Below are positions 10,004 to 18,299 of a stretch of DNA of 38,304 bases, one piece after another (the first letter of the stretch is position 1; every line of letters starts with the position of its first letter). The notes under the pieces are model-generated. The model saw only the letters and a list, made by a program, of their open reading frames with translations, was not told the origin of the DNA and did not search any database. This DNA comes from Paraprevotella sp. (GTDB lineage: Bacteria; Bacteroidota; Bacteroidia; Bacteroidales; Bacteroidaceae). The translations under genes were made by a program, and so were the position numbers. The stretch spans positions 1 to 38,304 of the forward strand of contig JAGBCQ010000026.1 in NCBI GenBank assembly GCA_017937925.1, read 5' to 3'.

Positions 10004-11509
10004 ATGAATAACAGAGAGGAAAGACAAAATAATACCAACGGTAAGAAACCGAACTCGGACAAGAAGAATAAGTTTGTGCGTGAGGTCGCTGAGAAGAAGT
10101 ACGAATATGGATTTACGACTGATGTACAGACTGAAATTATCGATAAGGGACTTAACGAAGAGGTCGTTCGGTTGATTTCAGCCAAGAAGGAAGAACCGGA
10201 ATGGATGTTGGAGTTCCGCTTGAAAGCGTTCCGTTATTGGCTCACGCAAGAGCAACCGGACTGGGCACATCTGAAGATGCCCGAAATAGACTATCAAGCT
10301 ATTTCCTACTATGCCGACCCTACGAAAGGCATGAAGAAGGATGGTCCGAAATCGTTGGATGAGATAGACCCTGAGCTGATGAAGACGTTCGACAAGTTGG
10401 GAATCCCTTTGGAAGAGCGTCTGGCTTTAAGCGGAACGGCAGTAGATGCTGTCATGGACTCAGTTTCCGTGAAGACGACTTTCAAGGAAAAACTCTCCGA
10501 GCGGGGCATCATTTTCTGTTCTATCAGTGAGGCTGTTCGTGAGTACCCGGATTTGGTGCGTCGTTATTTAGGCTCGGTCGTTCCTTATCGTGACAATTAT
10601 TTCGCGGCGCTCAATTCAGCCGTGTTCAGCGACGGTTCGTTCGTTTATATTCCCAAAGGCGTGCGTTGTCCGATGGAACTTTCCACTTATTTCCGTATCA
10701 ATGCTCGCAATACAGGTCAGTTCGAACGCACGTTGATTGTCTGCGATGACGGAGGTTATGTCTCTTATTTGGAGGGATGTACTGCTCCCATGCGTGACGA
10801 GAATCAATTGCATGCCGCCATCGTTGAAATTGTAGTCAACGAGAATGCCGAAGTGAAGTACAGTACCGTTCAGAACTGGTATCCCGGCGATGCCGAAGGA
10901 AAGGGCGGCGTGTTGAACTTAGTGACCAAAAGGGGACATTTGCGGGGAGCGAACAGTAAATTGTCTTGGACTCAAGTCGAGACAGGCTCTGCTATCACAT
11001 GGAAATACCCGAGTTGTGTGCTGAGTGGTGACAATTCGCAAGCAGAATTTTACAGTGTGGCAGTTACCAACAACTATCAGCAGGCGGACACCGGTACGAA
11101 GATGATACATTTGGGCCGTAACACCAAAAGCACGATTATCAGCAAGGGTATCAGTGCAGGCAAGAGTCAGAACTCCTACCGCGGATTGGTGCGTGTTGCC
11201 CCCAATGCCGACGGCGCTCGCAATTACAGTTCTTGCGACTCTTTACTGTTAGGCAGCGAATGTGGCGCACATACCTTCCCTTATATGGATGTGCATAACG
11301 ATACGGCAATCGTAGAGCATGAGGCTACGACCTCCAAAATATCGGAAGAACAATTGTTCTATTGCAATCAGAGAGGCATACCGACCGAGGAGGCTGTTGG
11401 TTTGATAGTCAATGGTTATGCCAAGGAAGTCATCAATAAACTGCCGATGGAGTTTGCTGTTGAAGCGCAAAAGTTGTTGAGTGTGTCGTTAGAAGGAACC
11501 GTAGGATAA
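10004..11509 (+). CDS. sufB: Fe-S cluster assembly protein SufB
   Basis: A 501-residue cytoplasmic scaffold subunit of the SufBCD complex, on which Fe-S clusters are built. It matches SufB over its length, with family segments [47 protein letters not shown], the beta-helix core ([25 protein letters not shown]), and the C-terminal [34 protein letters not shown] and [18 protein letters not shown] at 10004 is preferred to the in-frame ATG at 9968 because the latter lies inside the upstream inverted repeat and its extra residues ([11 protein letters not shown]) are not family-like. It is first in the sufBCDS operon and is followed 17 bp later by sufC. Confidence 0.96.
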   Translation: MNNREERQNNTNGKKPNSDKKNKFVREVAEKKYEYGFTTDVQTEIIDKGLNEEVVRLISAKKEEPEWMLEFRLKAFRYWLTQEQPDWAHLKMPEIDYQAISYYADPTKGMKKDGPKSLDEIDPELMKTFDKLGIPLEERLALSGTAVDAVMDSVSVKTTFKEKLSERGIIFCSISEAVREYPDLVRRYLGSVVPYRDNYFAALNSAVFSDGSFVYIPKGVRCPMELSTYFRINARNTGQFERTLIVCDDGGYVSYLEGCTAPMRDENQLHAAIVEIVVNENAEVKYSTVQNWYPGDAEGKGGVLNLVTKRGHLRGANSKLSWTQVETGSAITWKYPSCVLSGDNSQAEFYSVAVTNNYQQADTGTKMIHLGRNTKSTIISKGISAGKSQNSYRGLVRVAPNADGARNYSSCDSLLLGSECGAHTFPYMDVHNDTAIVEHEATTSKISEEQLFYCNQRGIPTEEAVGLIVNGYAKEVINKLPMEFAVEAQKLLSVSLEGTVG

Positions 11510-11526
11510 AGAGATAAAGAAGAGAT

Positions 11527-12276
11527 ATGTTAGAAATAAGAGATTTATATGCCAGTATCAATGGCAAAGAAATATTAAAAGGTATCAACTTGACGGTCAA
11601 TCCCGGAGAAATTCACGCTTTGATGGGTCAGAACGGAGCGGGAAAGAGTACGTTGAGCAATGTTCTTGTAGGCAATCCTGCTTATGAGGTGACGAGTGGA
11701 ACGGTCATGTTCAATGGCAAGAACTTGTTGGAGATGTCGCCTGAGGACCGTGCCCATGAAGGTTTGTTCCTTTCTTTCCAGCACCCCGTTGAAATCCCCG
11801 GCGTGTCAATGGTCAATTTCATGCGTGCAGCCATCAATGCCAAGCGTAAGTACCACCAACAAGAACCGATGAGTGCGGCCGATTTCTTGAAGATGATGCG
11901 CGAGAAACGTAAGGTGGTGGAGTTGGATAGCAAATTGGCGAACCGTTCGGTCAACGAAGGCTTCAGCGGTGGCGAGAAGAAGCGTAATGAAATCTTCCAG
12001 ATGGCGATGTTGGAACCCACTTTGAGTATTCTTGACGAGACGGACTCAGGTTTGGATGTAGATGCCTTGCGCATCGTGGCAGAAGGTTTTAACAAACTGC
12101 GTACACCGGAAACTTCGGCTTTGGTCATCACCCATTATCAACGTCTGTTGGATTACCTGAAACCGGATGTCGTTCATGTGTTGATGAACGGACGTATCGT
12201 GAAAACCGGTGGGCCGGAATTGGCAATGGAAATCGAAAATAAAGGATTCGATTGGATTAAGGAGGAAATCGATTGA
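11527..12276 (+). CDS. sufC: Fe-S cluster assembly ATPase SufC
   Basis: A 249-residue ABC-type ATPase that powers the SufBCD scaffold; unlike transport ABC proteins it is cytoplasmic. The Walker A motif GQNGAGKST is at residues 34-42, the Q-loop region FLSFQHPVEIPG near 90, the ABC signature FSGGEKKR near 146 and Walker B LSILDETDSGLD near 168, with the H-loop His in VITHYQRLLDY. These wordings are diagnostic for SufC. Length is standard. The stop codon is only 2 bases from the preferred sufD ATG, so translation is probably coupled. Confidence 0.97.
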   Translation: MLEIRDLYASINGKEILKGINLTVNPGEIHALMGQNGAGKSTLSNVLVGNPAYEVTSGTVMFNGKNLLEMSPEDRAHEGLFLSFQHPVEIPGVSMVNFMRAAINAKRKYHQQEPMSAADFLKMMREKRKVVELDSKLANRSVNEGFSGGEKKRNEIFQMAMLEPTLSILDETDSGLDVDALRIVAEGFNKLRTPETSALVITHYQRLLDYLKPDVVHVLMNGRIVKTGGPELAMEIENKGFDWIKEEID

Positions 12277-12278
12277 GT

Positions 12279-13622
12279 ATGAAGAGCGAACAGCAATATA
12301 TAGATATTTTTACCGACTGCCGGGGAATGATAGACCAACACAGTGGCGGAGCGTTGAACACGTTGCGTGACGAGGCTTTTGCGTCGTTTGCCCGATTGGG
12401 ATTTCCGACCGGTAAGGTGGAGCGCTATAAATACACCGATGTGCCGGCCGCTTTTGAACCGGATTACGGGCTCAACTTCAAGCGGTTGGAGTTTCCTGTC
12501 AATCCTTATGAAGCGTTCCGTTGTGACGTTCCCAACCTCAGTACCTCCCTTTATTTTGTGGTCAATGACTCGTTTTATGACAAGGCACTGCCTGCGGTTA
12601 CATTGCCGGAGGGCGTCATTGTTTGTTCGTTGAAGGAGGCAGCCACCAAGCATGCCGACAAGGTAACGGACTATTACGGTAAGGCAGCCAATGTTTCGGG
12701 CGACGCTCTTACTGCATTGAACACGATGTTCGCACAGGACGGTCTGTTTGTCTATGTTCCGCGCAAAGTCGTGGTGGAACGTCCGATACAAGTGGTGAAC
12801 ATCTCACGTTCCGATGTCGATTTGATGGTCAACCGTCGTGTATTGGTGGTGATGGAAGAAGGAGCGCAAGCCCGCTTACTTTTCTGCGACCATACCGTTG
12901 ATGAACACCGTTTCCTGACGACACAGGTGGTGGAAGTGTTCGCTAAGGAAAATGCGCATCTGGAATTGTACGAATTGGAGGAGACTCATGTGAAGAACAC
13001 CCGTTTCAGCAATGTGTATATTCATCAGGAACGTGACAGCGTGGTCAGTCATTATGGTATTACGCTCCACAATGGTACGACACGCAATCTGACGGATGTT
13101 GTCATGAAGGGCGAGAATGCGACCACCAATTTGTATGGATTGGTGATTGCCGACAAACAGCAAAAGGTTGATAACAATACGTTGATAGACCATGCTGCGG
13201 AATATTCCATGTCCAATCAACTATATAAATATGTGTTGGATGAGAAGTCGCAAGGAGCATTCGCCGGTCGTATCCTGGTGAGACAAGGGGCGCAACACAC
13301 TGTTTCAAACGAGAGAAACGCCAACCTTTGTGCTACTAAAGAAGCACGTATGTTCACCCAACCGATGTTGGAGATTTATGCCGATGATGTGAAGTGCAGT
13401 CACGGAGCGACGGTAGGACAGATGGACGAGCAAGCCTTGTTCTATATGCGCCAGCGGGGCATCAGCCTTGACGAGGCGCGGATGTTATTGAAGTTTGCTT
13501 TTGCCGGCGAGGTGGTGGAAGCCATTGGCTTAGAAGCATTGCGCGACCGTTTGCGCCACTTGATAGAAAAACGTTTCCGTGGCGAACTGGGGCGCTGTTC
13601 CGGTTGTGCCGTTTGCGGATAA
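12279..13622 (+). CDS. sufD: Fe-S cluster assembly protein SufD
   Basis: A 447-residue paralogue of SufB and third subunit of the SufBCD scaffold; in E. coli SufD is needed for iron entry into the nascent cluster. Family segments include KVERYKYTDVP near the N-terminus, ALTALNTMFAQDGLFVYVPRKVVVERPIQVV, the beta-helical core, and the C-terminal PMLEIYADDVKCSHGATVGQMDEQALFYMRQRGI, whose Cys and His are the conserved pair facing SufB. The start is ambiguous: AAGGAGG at 12259-12265 is 7 bases from an in-frame TTG at 12273 (overlapping the sufC stop) and 13 bases from the ATG at 12279. ATG was chosen. A CSGCAVCG tail ends the protein. Confidence 0.94.
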   Translation: MKSEQQYIDIFTDCRGMIDQHSGGALNTLRDEAFASFARLGFPTGKVERYKYTDVPAAFEPDYGLNFKRLEFPVNPYEAFRCDVPNLSTSLYFVVNDSFYDKALPAVTLPEGVIVCSLKEAATKHADKVTDYYGKAANVSGDALTALNTMFAQDGLFVYVPRKVVVERPIQVVNISRSDVDLMVNRRVLVVMEEGAQARLLFCDHTVDEHRFLTTQVVEVFAKENAHLELYELEETHVKNTRFSNVYIHQERDSVVSHYGITLHNGTTRNLTDVVMKGENATTNLYGLVIADKQQKVDNNTLIDHAAEYSMSNQLYKYVLDEKSQGAFAGRILVRQGAQHTVSNERNANLCATKEARMFTQPMLEIYADDVKCSHGATVGQMDEQALFYMRQRGISLDEARMLLKFAFAGEVVEAIGLEALRDRLRHLIEKRFRGELGRCSGCAVCG

Positions 13623-13634
13623 AGGAGAAGGATT

Positions 13635-14849
13635 ATGTACGACATACAAAAGATAAGAGCGGACTTCCCGATTTTGGGGCGTGAGGTGTACGGCAAACCA
13701 TTGGTCTATTTTGACAATGGCGCCACCACCCAAAAACCACGTTGTGTGGTTGAGGCCATGTCGGAGGAATACTATAATGTCAATGCCAATGTGCATAGAG
13801 GCGTTCATTTCCTTTCTACACAAGCTACCGAACTTCACGAGGGAGCGAGAGAGACCGTGCGCCGATTTATCAATGCACGAAGCACTGCCGAGATTATTTT
13901 TACACGCGGTACGACCGAGAGCATCAATCTTGTAGCCTCCTGTTTCGGCGAAGCTTTCATGAGTGAAGGCGACGAAGTGATTGTGAGCGAGATGGAACAC
14001 CATTCCAACATCGTTCCGTGGCAGTTGCTGGCAGAGCGTAAAGGCATCCGTCTGCGTGTCATCCCCGTAACCGATGCCGGCGAGTTGGATATGGATGCGT
14101 TGGAGCGTTTGTTCTCCGAGCGTACAAAAATTGTCAGTGTGACCCATGTCAGCAATGTGTTGGGAACGGTCAATCCGGTTCGACGGATTATAGAGACGGC
14201 ACATGCCCATAATGTTCCGGTCATGATTGACGGTGCGCAGAGTACGCCCCATTTTGCGGTGGACGTGCAGGAACTTGATGCTGACTTTTACGCTTTCAGC
14301 GGACACAAGATTTATGGACCTACGGGAATCGGTGTGTTGTACGGCAAAGAGCAATGGTTGGACCGTATGCCGCCATATATGGGCGGTGGCGAAATGATTC
14401 AAAGCGTTTCTTTCGAGAGTACCACGTTCAACGAACTGCCTTTTAAGTTTGAGGCAGGAACGCCCGATTACATCGCAGCCACAGGTTTGGCGCGGGCTTT
14501 GGACTACGTCACGGCTTTGGGTATGGACCAAATCTTTGCACACGAACAGCAGTTGACGCGGTACGCCATGGAGCAATTACAAACCATCGACGGGATGCGC
14601 ATCATCGGTACAGCGACAGAACATGATGCTGTGGTCTCCTTTATGTTGGGCGACGTGCATCCTTTGGACGTGGGTACTTTGCTCGACCGCTTAGGGATAG
14701 CCGTTCGCACCGGTCATCATTGTGCCGAGCCGTTGATGCGTAGCTTCGGAGTTCCCGGAACGGTAAGAGCCTCGTTCGGTTTATATAATACCACTGAAGA
14801 AATTGACATTTTGGTCAAAGGTTTGCGCCGTGTCAGTCAGATGTTTTAA
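13635..14849 (+). CDS. sufS: Group II cysteine desulfurase SufS
   Basis: A 404-residue PLP enzyme that removes sulfur from L-cysteine and supplies it as persulfide to SufBCD. The N-terminal IRADFPILGREVYGKPLVYFDNGATTQKP and NVHRGVHFLSTQAT are typical of SufS/CsdA. PLP-lysine is Lys225 in SGHKIYGPTGIGVLYG, and the persulfide-forming residue is Cys363 in RTGHHCAEP, followed by RASFGLYNT. Length matches the family. It lies 12 bp after sufD and ends the operon; a terminator follows at 14880. No sufE, sufU, sufA or sufT is seen nearby, so a sulfur-transfer partner must be encoded elsewhere. Confidence 0.96.
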   Translation: MYDIQKIRADFPILGREVYGKPLVYFDNGATTQKPRCVVEAMSEEYYNVNANVHRGVHFLSTQATELHEGARETVRRFINARSTAEIIFTRGTTESINLVASCFGEAFMSEGDEVIVSEMEHHSNIVPWQLLAERKGIRLRVIPVTDAGELDMDALERLFSERTKIVSVTHVSNVLGTVNPVRRIIETAHAHNVPVMIDGAQSTPHFAVDVQELDADFYAFSGHKIYGPTGIGVLYGKEQWLDRMPPYMGGGEMIQSVSFESTTFNELPFKFEAGTPDYIAATGLARALDYVTALGMDQIFAHEQQLTRYAMEQLQTIDGMRIIGTATEHDAVVSFMLGDVHPLDVGTLLDRLGIAVRTGHHCAEPLMRSFGVPGTVRASFGLYNTTEEIDILVKGLRRVSQMF

Positions 14850-14879
14850 GGCGTTCGTGCCTTTCTCACGATAATTCAA

Positions 14880-14918
14880 GGGGCTGTGTTTATTTTGACA
14901 CAGCCTCTTGTGTTTTTA
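14880..14918 (+). terminator. Rho-independent terminator of the suf operon
   Basis: GGGGCTGTGT (14880-14889) pairs with ACACAGCCTC (14898-14907) around an 8-base loop, followed by a T-rich stretch. The arm GRGGCTGTGT with a TTTTGACA loop recurs in the hairpins at 34099-34137 and, split by an insert, at 29283-29429, so this looks like a reused terminator family in the genome. Confidence 0.85.
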
Positions 14919-14951
14919 TACAATGCCTTTATTCGTGAAAGCACTTAAAGT

Positions 14952-15055
14952 GTACGCAAAGATGCACGCCGGCGTACACAAAAATGTACTCATGTGTACA
15001 CAAAAATGTACAGAGGCGTACACAAAAATGTACGCAAGAGTACATTAAAATGTAT
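14952..15055. repeat. Five-unit tandem palindrome array with exact 22-bp period
   Basis: Units start at 14952, 14974, 14996, 15018 and 15040, exactly 22 bp apart. Units 2, 3 and 4 are identical (GTACACAAAAATGTAC) and the outer units are diverged (GTACGCAAAGATGCAC and GTACATTAAAATGTAT). Each unit is a dyad, GTACA-N6-TGTAC. The 6-bp spacers differ: gccggc, tcatgt, agaggc, gcaaga. Seen from the other phase, it is ATGTAC-N6-GTACAY joined by AAAA. It lies between the suf terminator and the SusCD promoter region, with no gene inside. The function is unknown. A second array with the same period lies at 36635-36694. Confidence 0.9.
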
Positions 15056-15189
15056 CAAGACCATCTTTTTTATCTCCCCCGTTTCTCTCTTTTTTATTGC
15101 TCGTTTGAACACTCCTTAAATGCTTTTTAAAGTCCGTTTAAGAAAGGTATGACAATAATTAAAACAGTTTCTTTAAATTTTTGGTTGCT

Positions 15190-15388
15190 CTCTTACTCAG
15201 AGTGAAAACGAATGTTGGAAAGGAAGTGCAAAAAGGATTTTACGACTATGATAGTTTTACAAAAGCATGGATGTAAACACTTTTTTCTAATGCAAAGTTC
15301 GTATTTTTGCATTTTTTGTGCATTTTTATTGCTTTAGTATAGGTTTTTGCATACTTTTGTCTTCGCTTGGTCGCTCTCTGAGTAAGAG
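15190..15388. repeat. Perfect 13-bp inverted repeats bracketing a promoter (candidate invertible element)
   Basis: CTCTTACTCAGAG at 15190-15202 and CTCTGAGTAAGAG at 15376-15388 are exact reverse complements, 173 bp apart. The segment between contains a + strand promoter (TACTTTTG at 15352-15359) facing the secreted thioredoxin/SusCD locus. The flanks of the two sites agree in direct orientation (GGTTGCT and GGTCGCT on the left, TGA on the right of both), so only the core is inverted. This geometry resembles the invertible promoters of gut Bacteroidales, but no recombinase gene is in the window and no inversion has been observed here. Confidence 0.55.
15328..15359 (+). promoter_or_regulatory. 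Promoter for the thioredoxin/SusCD locus
   Basis: A -7 element TACTTTTG (15352-15359) fits TAnnTTTG, with ATTG at 15328-15331 (3 of 4 match to TTTG) 20 bases upstream. Transcription would begin near 15366, passing through the right 13-bp inverted repeat before the start codon. Inversion of the bracketed segment would turn this promoter away from the operon. Confidence 0.55.
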
Positions 15389-15436
15389 TGAGGCAGAAAA
15401 AACGTGAAAAAACTAACAAAACTTAATAAAATTGTT

Positions 15437-16630
15437 ATGAGAAAAAGGAGTGCGTTATGGGCGATTTTAGCCATGATAGGTTTAGGACTGAACGCTCAAA
15501 ATACAGTTACCATCAAGGGTAACGTAAAATTTATAGAAGATGGTTTTAAGGTCAGTGTGGTGCAACGCGACGGAACCTCTAAAAAGGTTTTGGCGGAGAC
15601 TACTGTCAATCCCGACCATACTTATTCTGTTGAGGTGCCGGTAGAAATGCCGGGTCAAGCCATAGTAGATTGTGGTCATTGGCAATCAGTCAACGTATGG
15701 TTGGAAGATGAAAACCTTGACATCGACTTCCGCGGTTTGGATACAGCGAAGGTAAAAATCAAAAACCCACCTTATGTATATATACGCGGAGGCAAGAACA
15801 ATGACTTGATGAATCTTATCAACTTTGAGTCTTACCGCAGTTATCAACGTATGATTGCCATTTCTCAAGCTGCTTACCGTGCTAAGTTCCAGGACGACAA
15901 GGAGAAGCAGAAACTGAGTGTATCAATGTACGATATGAGTGGCGATAACTTGACAGCCTATATGCGTTTTCTTACTGAGCATTATGCCGACCGTAACAGC
16001 GTGTTGGTAGCGATTGCCAACTTGCGTGGCGACCAAGACCAAGCGTTAGTGGATGAGGCTTTGGCAAAGTTGGAGAAACAATCAGCTGTATCTAAGACGT
16101 TGGTGGATAACTATAAGAAAGCACAAGCAGAGAAGAAAGAGCGTATGGAGCGCATGAAGGAAGGCAAACCAGCTCCGGCATTCGTTTGTCAGAATCCGAA
16201 AGGCAAGAATTTATCGCCTGCCGACTTCAAAGGCAAAGTGTTAGTGCTTGATTTCTGGGCTTCATGGTGCGGTCCTTGCCGTCAGGAGATTCCTAACATG
16301 AAAAAGTTCTACGAGGAGTTCAAAGGTCAGGACGTAGAGTTCTTGAGCGTGTCTATCGATGCCAAGGAAGCTGCATGGCGTAAGGCTATGAAAGAGGAGA
16401 ATATGGCATGGCCGCAAGGATGGGTTAAGGATGCCGGCAAAGAGGTGATGAGCCTTTATCAGTTCGGTGGAATACCTTTCATTTTGGTACTAGACAAGGA
16501 TGGCAACATCTATAAGAAGAATGTACGCGGCGAGGGTATCAAGAATGCCGTACAGGATTGTTTGAACGGAAAGAAAGCGTCTGCCCCGAAAGCTATCGGC
16601 ATGGGTATGATGGGCGCTGCAATGATGTAA
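15437..16630 (+). CDS. Secreted TlpA-like thioredoxin-fold protein
   Basis: A 397-residue exported protein with a signal peptide (residues 1-20, ending GLNA before Gln21). A beta-rich N-terminal part (about 22-130, similar in style to DUF4369-type domains of Bacteroidetes thiol-disulfide proteins) and a helical linker precede a TlpA/AhpC-type thioredoxin domain from about residue 250. The redox motif WCGPC supplies Cys278 and Cys281 within LDFWASWCGPCRQEIPNMKKFY; the cis-Pro is in GGIPFILVLDKDG. A Met/Gly-rich tail (GMGMMGAAMM) ends the protein. ATG at 15437 was chosen over the GTG at 15404, which would add 11 residues ahead of the signal peptide. It is the first gene of the SusCD locus. A periplasmic or outer-membrane disulfide reductase role is inferred. 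Confidence 0.87.
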   Translation: MRKRSALWAILAMIGLGLNAQNTVTIKGNVKFIEDGFKVSVVQRDGTSKKVLAETTVNPDHTYSVEVPVEMPGQAIVDCGHWQSVNVWLEDENLDIDFRGLDTAKVKIKNPPYVYIRGGKNNDLMNLINFESYRSYQRMIAISQAAYRAKFQDDKEKQKLSVSMYDMSGDNLTAYMRFLTEHYADRNSVLVAIANLRGDQDQALVDEALAKLEKQSAVSKTLVDNYKKAQAEKKERMERMKEGKPAPAFVCQNPKGKNLSPADFKGKVLVLDFWASWCGPCRQEIPNMKKFYEEFKGQDVEFLSVSIDAKEAAWRKAMKEENMAWPQGWVKDAGKEVMSLYQFGGIPFILVLDKDGNIYKKNVRGEGIKNAVQDCLNGKKASAPKAIGMGMMGAAMM

Positions 16631-16664
16631 TAAATTTTGTTTAACTTTAAAAATAGAGAGAATT

Positions 16665-18230
16665 ATGAAAATGAAAAATGTATGGATGTTCTTGGCAGTC
16701 CTAATGGGTGCCTTGACTTGGACTTCATGTTCAGAAGACGATGATCCTGCTCCGGTAGTAGGTATCACAGAGATTAGTGTAACTCCGGAAGGTAGTGTGG
16801 TAAAATATATTGCAAGACCCAACGGAACGAGTATAGTAGTAGAAGTTCCTATGGAAATGCTAGATGCTGATTTGGCAACTGCTACTGTAAAGGCTACTCC
16901 GACTTTAGGTTCTGCTGTATATTACAATGATGAACCTGTAGGTGAAGGTGTAGTTGCTGACCTTACTGCTCCTATTACTTTGGTAGCCAAGGGTGGTGAC
17001 GGAACCGCTGTTGCTTACACGGTTACAGTGAAGCGAGTGGCTGTAGGTGAAGATATGGTTATCAAGTCTTCAAGTTTCCAAGGTTTCCCAGCCAACTTAA
17101 TCGACTACGATGTAGCTTATTTCAAAGGTAAGTTCTATGCTATCACTACTTCAACTACTGAAGAAGTACAAGGTGAAGGTGAAGAGGCTGTAAATGTAAC
17201 AATTGAGCATTATGGTTTGTACACTTCTGAGGATGGTGTAAACTGGACTAAGGTAGAGTATAAGACTTCAACTCAAGGTGTTGAATTACCAGAAGGACAA
17301 GATGGTTATGTTGTAGGTGGCGAAGGTGCTTCTTTGGTTGTTCATGATGGTCGTTTGTATGTAATGGGCGGTTCTCGTTTGAATGGTCAAGACATTTATG
17401 GTAATCCTTCTGAAATGGTGGATGGTTGGACTGGTCCTGGTCCTTCTATCGCTGCATGGCGTGCATTCTCTACAGCTGATGGTGTAAACTTTGAGTGGAA
17501 TTCTGCTAATGCTGTAGTAATGGATGAAGGTGAGGATATTTCAAGTTCTGCTGAGTGGTACTTGCCTGCAGCGCACACTAACGTAGTCAGCTTCAATGGT
17601 AAAATCTTCGTTCAAGGTGGTTTGAACGCAAGCTACGGTATGTGGCAGATGGGCCGTCGTTACTTTACTACGACAGATGGTGTAAACTACGAAATGGTAA
17701 GAGTAACAGGTGCTGAAGAAGGTGTAACTCCCGATGTAAATATGCGTGCGCAAAATGCGTTCTTTGAATTCCAAGGCAAGTTGTGGTGCATGGGTGGATA
17801 TAAGAACTGGTTGGATCCGGGTCAAATGGTTAATACTATTTGGTCTTCTGAAGACGGTTTGGTATGGAAGCAAGAAGCTGAGTTCCCGGTTGACGCAGAA
17901 GGTAATCAAGTAGTAGGCTTGACAGGTATCTATGATATGGCAGTAGTTGCTACCGATGAAGTAGTTTATATCTTCGGTGGAGCTCTCAATACAGCAGAAG
18001 GTAATGTAACTTCTAATAAGATCTACAAATCAACCGATTGCTTGGTTTGGGAAGAAGTTGCAGAGGTTCCGGAAGCGTTCTCAGCTCGTCGTCATGTTAT
18101 GGCAGTTGCTCAAGGTAATTCTGCATGGTTGTTCGGTGGAATCAGCGATCCTGCTACAGACTTGTATGGCTATCCTTTGGCAGCTCCGTTTACTCCGGTA
18201 ACTGAGACTTGGGTTAAGTTAATGAACTAA
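16665..18230 (+). CDS. Kelch-like beta-propeller lipoprotein (DUF6242-like)
   Basis: A 521-residue lipoprotein. The signal peptide ends in TWTSC, with Cys22 as the lipidated residue, followed by SEDDDP, an acidic surface-export signal typical of Bacteroidetes. Residues about 35-125 form a beta-sandwich of the kind seen N-terminally in DUF6242 proteins (ITEISVTPEGSVVKYIA...TVTVKRV). The rest shows kelch-like propeller blades: repeated VVHDGRLYVMGG, VSFNGKIFVQGG, FEFQGKLWCMGGY, EVVYIFGG and SAWLFGG, each with a W[ST]-type following strand. It lies 34 bp after the thioredoxin gene and before susC. Codon use, heavy in GGT and GTA, suggests strong expression. A surface-exposed binding role for the SusCD substrate is inferred; no catalytic motif is visible. 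Confidence 0.8.
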   Translation: MKMKNVWMFLAVLMGALTWTSCSEDDDPAPVVGITEISVTPEGSVVKYIARPNGTSIVVEVPMEMLDADLATATVKATPTLGSAVYYNDEPVGEGVVADLTAPITLVAKGGDGTAVAYTVTVKRVAVGEDMVIKSSSFQGFPANLIDYDVAYFKGKFYAITTSTTEEVQGEGEEAVNVTIEHYGLYTSEDGVNWTKVEYKTSTQGVELPEGQDGYVVGGEGASLVVHDGRLYVMGGSRLNGQDIYGNPSEMVDGWTGPGPSIAAWRAFSTADGVNFEWNSANAVVMDEGEDISSSAEWYLPAAHTNVVSFNGKIFVQGGLNASYGMWQMGRRYFTTTDGVNYEMVRVTGAEEGVTPDVNMRAQNAFFEFQGKLWCMGGYKNWLDPGQMVNTIWSSEDGLVWKQEAEFPVDAEGNQVVGLTGIYDMAVVATDEVVYIFGGALNTAEGNVTSNKIYKSTDCLVWEEVAEVPEAFSARRHVMAVAQGNSAWLFGGISDPATDLYGYPLAAPFTPVTETWVKLMN

Positions 18231-18249
18231 TATTAGAATCTAATCAATA

Positions 18250-18284
18250 GGAGTGTGCTCGAATTTGAGCGCACTCCCTTTTTT
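18250..18284 (+). terminator. Strong hairpin with T-run immediately upstream of susC
   Basis: GGAGTGTGCTC (18250-18260) and GAGCGCACTCC (18267-18277) pair over 11 bp with one G-U around a 6-base loop, then C and six T. By shape it is a rho-independent terminator, yet the susC ATG is only 22 nt further and no promoter fits between them. It probably acts as an internal attenuator or as a leader structure, reducing SusC/SusD relative to the two upstream genes. Confidence 0.75.
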
Positions 18285-18299
18285 ATTTAAGCAATAGAC

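Noticed and set aside
13530-14576. Antisense reading frame of 348 codons opposite sufS
   Set aside because: It lies wholly over sufD/sufS, has no family-like sequence (rich in His, Arg and Cys) and is explained by codon bias on the coding strand.
14952-15055. Possible CRISPR array
   Set aside because: Repeats are 16 bp and the spacers just 6 bp; no cas genes are present. The structure is a tandem palindrome array.
15289-15313. AATGCAAA/TTTGCATT hairpin followed by T-run, resembling a terminator
   Set aside because: The stem is weak and almost entirely A/T, and it lies upstream of the promoter in a generally T-rich stretch; a chance fold is likely.
15404-15436. GTG start giving the TlpA-like protein 11 more residues
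   Set aside because: The extension precedes a complete signal peptide beginning at ATG 15437, so the shorter form is preferred.
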